A stretch of 64,000 nt of DNA, taken from positions 5,508,001 to 5,572,000 of the forward strand of contig JADJBV010000001.1 of assembly GCA_016703535.1 (NCBI GenBank), read 5' to 3'. The notes below the pieces were generated by a model. It saw only the letters and a program-made list of their open reading frames with translations. It was not told the DNA's origin and ran no database searches. This document shows positions 60,789 through 64,000 of this stretch, in pieces (positions within the stretch are counted from its first letter, which is position 1; every line of letters begins with the position of its first letter). The translations under genes and the position numbers were made by a program. Source of the stretch: Deltaproteobacteria bacterium. Its GTDB lineage: Bacteria; Myxococcota; Kuafuiibacteriia; Kuafuiibacteriales; Kuafuiibacteriaceae.

Positions 60789-61777
60789 AGTCGATCGCGT
60801 TCTTCAATAACAAGGGGGGCATTGGAAAGACATCCCTCGTCTACCACCTGGGCTGGTCCTTCGCCGACGAGGGAAGACGCGTGCTCTTGGTGGACCTCGA
60901 CCCACAGTCGAACCTCACCGCGATGTGCGTTGGTGAGGAGCGACTCGAAGCGCTATGGCCAGAGGATCGCCCAAGGAGAACGGTACGAGGGGCTGTGCAG
61001 CCCCTTGTGGATGCACTGGGTGACATCGAGGAAGCCCACCTCGAGCCGCTCAGCAACCGCCTCTCGCTGGTCCCGGGCGATATTCGCCTCGCCGATTTTG
61101 AGCAACGGCTCTCGGACGCTTGGCCGCGATGCATGGACCGGGATCCGGCGGCCTTCCGGGTCTTCTCGAGCATCTACCGCATGATTCGTGCGGCGGCGGA
61201 GGCCCACGAGGCGGAGTTGGTGCTGATCGACGTCGGACCGAATCTGGGGGCGATCAATCGGGCGTCACTCCTGGCGGCGGAGTACGTGACGGTGCCGCTC
61301 GCGGCCGACCTGTTCTCCCTGCAAGGGCTCCGCAACCTTGGCCCTACCCTCGAACAGTGGAGAGAAGGATGGGCCGAGCGACTCCAGAAGAACCCATCGC
61401 CCCAACTTCTGCTGCCGACCGGCGCGACAACGCCGATCGGATACGTCGTCATGCAACCTGCCCTGCATGCGGGCCAGGCGACGCGAGCCCATGAACGTTG
61501 GCTCCGCCAGATCCCTAGCGTCTACTCCCGGCAGATCCTCGGCAGGGAGGTGCCTCCTGACCTCGGCGTCTCCGACGATCCCGCCTGCTTGGGGGTCCTT
61601 CGGCACTATCGGAGCTTGATGCCGTTGGCCCAGGCGGCGAGGAAGCCGATCTTCAAGCTCACGACCGCCGACGGCGCGATGGGCGCCCACTCGCAGGCGG
61701 CCCGTGAAGTGGGCAGAGAGATCCGGGCCCTTGGGGCCCGCCTCCTCGAGGCCATCGAGCTGACCGAGAAGCTCTAA
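60785..61777 (+). CDS. ParA-like (AAA_31) ATPase of accessory cassette
   Basis: ATG 60785 overlaps the upstream stop. The 330-residue protein has deviant Walker A NNKGGIGKTSLVYHLG, LLVDLDPQSNLTAMC, LVLIDVGPNLGAINRAS and a C-terminal region with PIGYVVMQPALHAGQ. It is longer than the ParA at 56867 and distant from it, closer to the ATPases paired with AlbA_2 or effector genes. Its last residues, ELTEKL, and the 21 coding bases are identical to the etfA end, so its stop appears to be supplied by the insertion site. Confidence 0.83.
   Translation: MKSIAFFNNKGGIGKTSLVYHLGWSFADEGRRVLLVDLDPQSNLTAMCVGEERLEALWPEDRPRRTVRGAVQPLVDALGDIEEAHLEPLSNRLSLVPGDIRLADFEQRLSDAWPRCMDRDPAAFRVFSSIYRMIRAAAEAHEAELVLIDVGPNLGAINRASLLAAEYVTVPLAADLFSLQGLRNLGPTLEQWREGWAERLQKNPSPQLLLPTGATTPIGYVVMQPALHAGQATRAHERWLRQIPSVYSRQILGREVPPDLGVSDDPACLGVLRHYRSLMPLAQAARKPIFKLTTADGAMGAHSQAAREVGREIRALGARLLEAIELTEKL
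61756..61776 (+). repeat. 21-bp direct repeat / candidate attR
   Basis: Exact copy of 59506-59526. Beyond it the sequence runs into the rng intergenic gap with a 5-bp hairpin (TCGCC-T5-GGCGA) at 61783-61797. The hairpin may be the original etfA downstream signal. Confidence 0.65.
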
Positions 61778-61846
61778 ACCCTTCGCCTTTTTGGCGATCC
61801 AACCCTCGCCGGACCGCCGATCCTGTACTAGCCTGCCCCCAAAGTC

Positions 61847-63361
61847 GTGGGGTCGGAGATCCTGATCAATCGCGGCCCGGGCGAGACCCGGGTGGCGCTC
61901 CTCGAAGACGGAGCCTTGGTCGAGATCTACGTCGAGCGGGATCAGGATCAGGGCGTCGTCGGCAACCTGTATCAAGGCAAGGTCTCCCGGGTGTTGCCCG
62001 GCATGCAGGCCGCCTTCCTGCAAATCGGCCTGGATCGGGCCGCGTTCCTCCACGCCGACGACATCGCCTTGCCCGGTGAAGGCGCCGACGTCGACGACCT
62101 GGAGCTGGAGGTCGGCGAACGGGCTCCCCGGGCGGATCGGCCGTCGATCGGCCAACTCCTCCGAGAGGGTCAAGAGCTCCTGGTCCAAGTGGCCAAGGCG
62201 CCCCTCGGCACCAAAGGCGCCCGGGTCACCAACTACGTCTCTTTGCCGGGCCGCTACGTGGTCTACATGCCGACGGTCCCCAAGATCGGCGTGTCCCGGC
62301 GGATCGGCGACGAGGCCGAACGGGAGCGACTGAAAAAGATCGTCGAGACCCACCGGCAAGCGAACGAAGGTGGCTTCATCGTGCGCACGGTCTGCGCCGG
62401 CTTGGACGAGGAGATCATCGCCCGGGACATGGCCTTCGTGCGCTCCTTGTGGGCCGAGATCGCGGGCAAGGCCAAGGGCGCCGCGCCCGGCACCTTGCTC
62501 TACGCCGACGTCGACCTCGTCCTGCGCGCCGCCCGGGATCTCTTCGGCGACGAGGTGGAGCGAGTCCTGATCGACAGCCCCACCGAGCGGGATCGGATCA
62601 AAGCCTTGCTCGAGAAGAGCGCACCTCACCTAGCGGCGAGGGTGCAGCTCTACGAAGGGCGGGCGCCCTTGTTCGAGGCCCACGGCCTGGAGCAAGAGCT
62701 GGAGCGGGCCTTGTCCCGGACCATCGAGCTCAAGAGCGGCGGCTCCATCGTCATCGACGAGGCCGAGGCCTTGACGGCCATCGACGTGAACACGGGCAGC
62801 TTCGTCGGCTCCAAGGATCTCGAGGCGACCTTGCTGAAGACCAACCTGGAAGCGGCCCTGACGGTGGCTCGGCAAGTCAGGTTGCGGAACCTGGGCGGGA
62901 TCATCATCGTCGACTTCATCGATCTTTCGAGCCCGGAGAACCGGGTGAAGGTCCACACCGCCTTCGTGGAGGCCTTGACCAAGGACCGGGCCAAGACCAA
63001 CGCCCTCCCCATCAGCGAGTTCGGCTTGGTGGAGATGACCCGGCGTCGGGTGCGGCCGTCGTTGGGCAAGACGCTCACCGAAGCCTGCCCGTACTGCGAG
63101 GGCCGAGGTCGGGTCCGCTCGCGGCGGACGGTGTGTCAGGACATCCTGCGAGAGATCGAACAGCAGGCCCGGACCCAACCCCACGGCGACGTCTTGGTCT
63201 CGGCGATGCCGGCGGTGGCGGCGATGTTGACCACCGACGATCGGGGTCGGATCGAGGCCTTGGAGGAGAAGTTGGGCCGACCGATCGTGGTCGAGGCCCG
63301 GGGTGAGCTCCACCAGGAGGTCTACGAGGTGTGCGTGCGCACCAAGAGCGTGTTGCCATGA
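61847..63361 (+). CDS. rng: ribonuclease G/E
   Basis: GTG 61847; 504 residues, the RNase G length, without the long C-terminal scaffold of RNase E. The S1 domain is within residues 35-110 (GNLYQGKVSRVLPGMQAAFL, FLHADDI). The catalytic part includes GFIVRTVCAG, the RNase H-like DNase I-like subdomain with metal aspartates in TAIDVNTGSFVG and IIIVDFIDL, and the Zn-link TEACPYCEGRGRV. It matures 16S rRNA and decays mRNA. Its stop overlaps the next gene by 4 nt. Confidence 0.93.
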   Translation: MGSEILINRGPGETRVALLEDGALVEIYVERDQDQGVVGNLYQGKVSRVLPGMQAAFLQIGLDRAAFLHADDIALPGEGADVDDLELEVGERAPRADRPSIGQLLREGQELLVQVAKAPLGTKGARVTNYVSLPGRYVVYMPTVPKIGVSRRIGDEAERERLKKIVETHRQANEGGFIVRTVCAGLDEEIIARDMAFVRSLWAEIAGKAKGAAPGTLLYADVDLVLRAARDLFGDEVERVLIDSPTERDRIKALLEKSAPHLAARVQLYEGRAPLFEAHGLEQELERALSRTIELKSGGSIVIDEAEALTAIDVNTGSFVGSKDLEATLLKTNLEAALTVARQVRLRNLGGIIIVDFIDLSSPENRVKVHTAFVEALTKDRAKTNALPISEFGLVEMTRRRVRPSLGKTLTEACPYCEGRGRVRSRRTVCQDILREIEQQARTQPHGDVLVSAMPAVAAMLTTDDRGRIEALEEKLGRPIVVEARGELHQEVYEVCVRTKSVLP

Positions 63362-64000
63362 AGTTGCGGTTCGGCCTGGCCGTGTGCCTCGCGCTGTTGG
63401 CGGCCGACGTCGCCACCGCGGCGCCCGCCTACCGGACCCGGGCGATCGTCATGCCCGGGAGCGGTTATTTGGTCGCGGACGGCACCTCGGTGGTGACCCT
63501 CGAGGTCTTGATCGACGTCAAAAAAGGCGCGCCCGCCCCGAAAAAAGCGGTGGTCGCGGCCGAAGCGGGTGAGGTCTTGGCCACCAAGATCAACGGCCCG
63601 GGTCGGCTGTTGATCTTCTACAAGATGCCGCCTCGACGGGACGCCGGACGGATCGGCCTGACCATCAAGCTCGAAGATCCCTCGGGAGGTGAGGTTGAGG
63701 AGAGCTTCTCGCTGAGCATCGAGGAGCCCAAGGCGCCGTCGGTGGAGCTGTTGGTGACCCCCGAACTCTTGCGGGCCGACACGCCCGAGACCATCAAGGT
63801 CGCGGCCAGCGTCAAGGGCAACAACCTGGAAGGCCTGCGGATCGCGACCGATCGTGGAACCTTGGCCCCGACCGACACCACCGGCGACACCAAACAGCTC
63901 TATCGAGAGACCAGCGTCGAGGCCAAAGGGTTCCCGCCAGACGCCCCGAGTTATCTCCTGTTTTTGGCGGCCGCGTCCTCGTTGCGCGGTTATGCCGGGG
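63358..64000 (+). CDS. exported protein with Ig-like domains (3' end outside window)
   Basis: ATG 63358 overlaps the rng stop (ATGA), and the frame is open to the end of the window (at least 214 residues). Residues 1-21 (LRFGLAVCLALLAADVATAA) are a Sec signal; the Cys is inside the hydrophobic core and is not a lipobox. The following beta-rich sequence has repeats such as GYLVADGTSVVTLEVLIDV and LLRADTPETIKVAASVKG, like bacterial Ig/invasin-type surface domains. No function can be assigned; translational coupling to rng is unexpected. Confidence 0.7.
   Translation, partial: MKLRFGLAVCLALLAADVATAAPAYRTRAIVMPGSGYLVADGTSVVTLEVLIDVKKGAPAPKKAVVAAEAGEVLATKINGPGRLLIFYKMPPRRDAGRIGLTIKLEDPSGGEVEESFSLSIEEPKAPSVELLVTPELLRADTPETIKVAASVKGNNLEGLRIATDRGTLAPTDTTGDTKQLYRETSVEAKGFPPDAPSYLLFLAAASSLRGYAG

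Noticed and set aside
61783..61797. Rho-independent terminator after the ParA-like gene
   Set aside because: The stem is only 5 bp (TCGCC/GGCGA) with the T-run in the loop and not after the stem, so it is not a classical terminator.

Overview
The window is a GC-rich bacterial chromosome segment. It is densely coded, with GTG/TTG starts, 4-nt ATGA/GTGA overlaps and strongly G/C-biased third positions. Many genes encode predicted lipoproteins carrying Asp/Gly/Ser-rich linkers (DSG, DGG, DAG) after the lipobox. With the Hanks-type kinases, Rhs protein, PHM-like monooxygenase fused to cytochrome c motifs and multi-PAS chemoreceptor, this points to Myxococcota or a neighbouring deltaproteobacterial lineage. 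That assignment is inferred from gene style; no rRNA or marker phylogeny is available here. I saw no tRNA, rRNA or CRISPR array.

Layout. 1-3971: end of an HNH endonuclease gene, a RodZ-type HTH protein, a small conserved protein, RluD-type pseudouridine synthase and a Cys-rich lipoprotein. 3976-13731 (minus): a 3251-residue predicted lipoprotein made of ~81-residue helical modules arranged in ~404-residue super-repeats. 13950-21703: a tiny Cys-rich lipoprotein, then a tight four-gene operon of MoxR-type AAA+ ATPase, DUF5682, VWA and SWIM/HEAT proteins. 21798-31570: soluble triple-PAS chemoreceptor, PgeF/YfiH, a 13-cysteine copper-storage-like protein, a GlnD/GlnE-like nucleotidyltransferase, a UDPGP-family uridylyltransferase and a three-CxxCH plus PHM-type copper monooxygenase lipoprotein. 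31571-32242: a gene-free repeat cluster with a MITE-like inverted-repeat element. 32243-42659 (all minus): lipoproteins, an isopropylmalate-dehydrogenase-family enzyme, SRPBCC protein, mini-cytochrome-like lipoprotein, CorA-type transporter, an unknown 783-residue protein, a membrane Ser/Thr kinase and a DUF885 lipoprotein. 42771-52882: PilZ protein, C-N hydrolase, lipoproteins and a 2033-residue Rhs/YD lipoprotein.

52883-56700 looks like a small defence island. It holds AbiEi antitoxin and a frameshifted AbiEii toxin. Facing them on the minus strand are a small Abi-like ORF, a Ser/Thr kinase with a C-terminal winged-helix-like domain and an SSB-type acidic tail ending in DIPF, and a ribbon-helix-helix protein. 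The kinase has no canonical start codon upstream of its intact glycine loop; its frame begins at an ATA overlapping the previous stop.

56867-64000 is housekeeping (ParA, EtfBA, RNase G/E, an exported protein) interrupted by a two-gene cassette (Schlafen/AlbA_2 ATPase plus ParA-like ATPase). The cassette lies between two exact 21-bp copies of the 3' end of etfA, as expected for site-specific insertion into the end of that gene. A 14-bp palindrome, GCAAG-N4-CTTGC, recurs at least six times inside genes across the window, far above chance.
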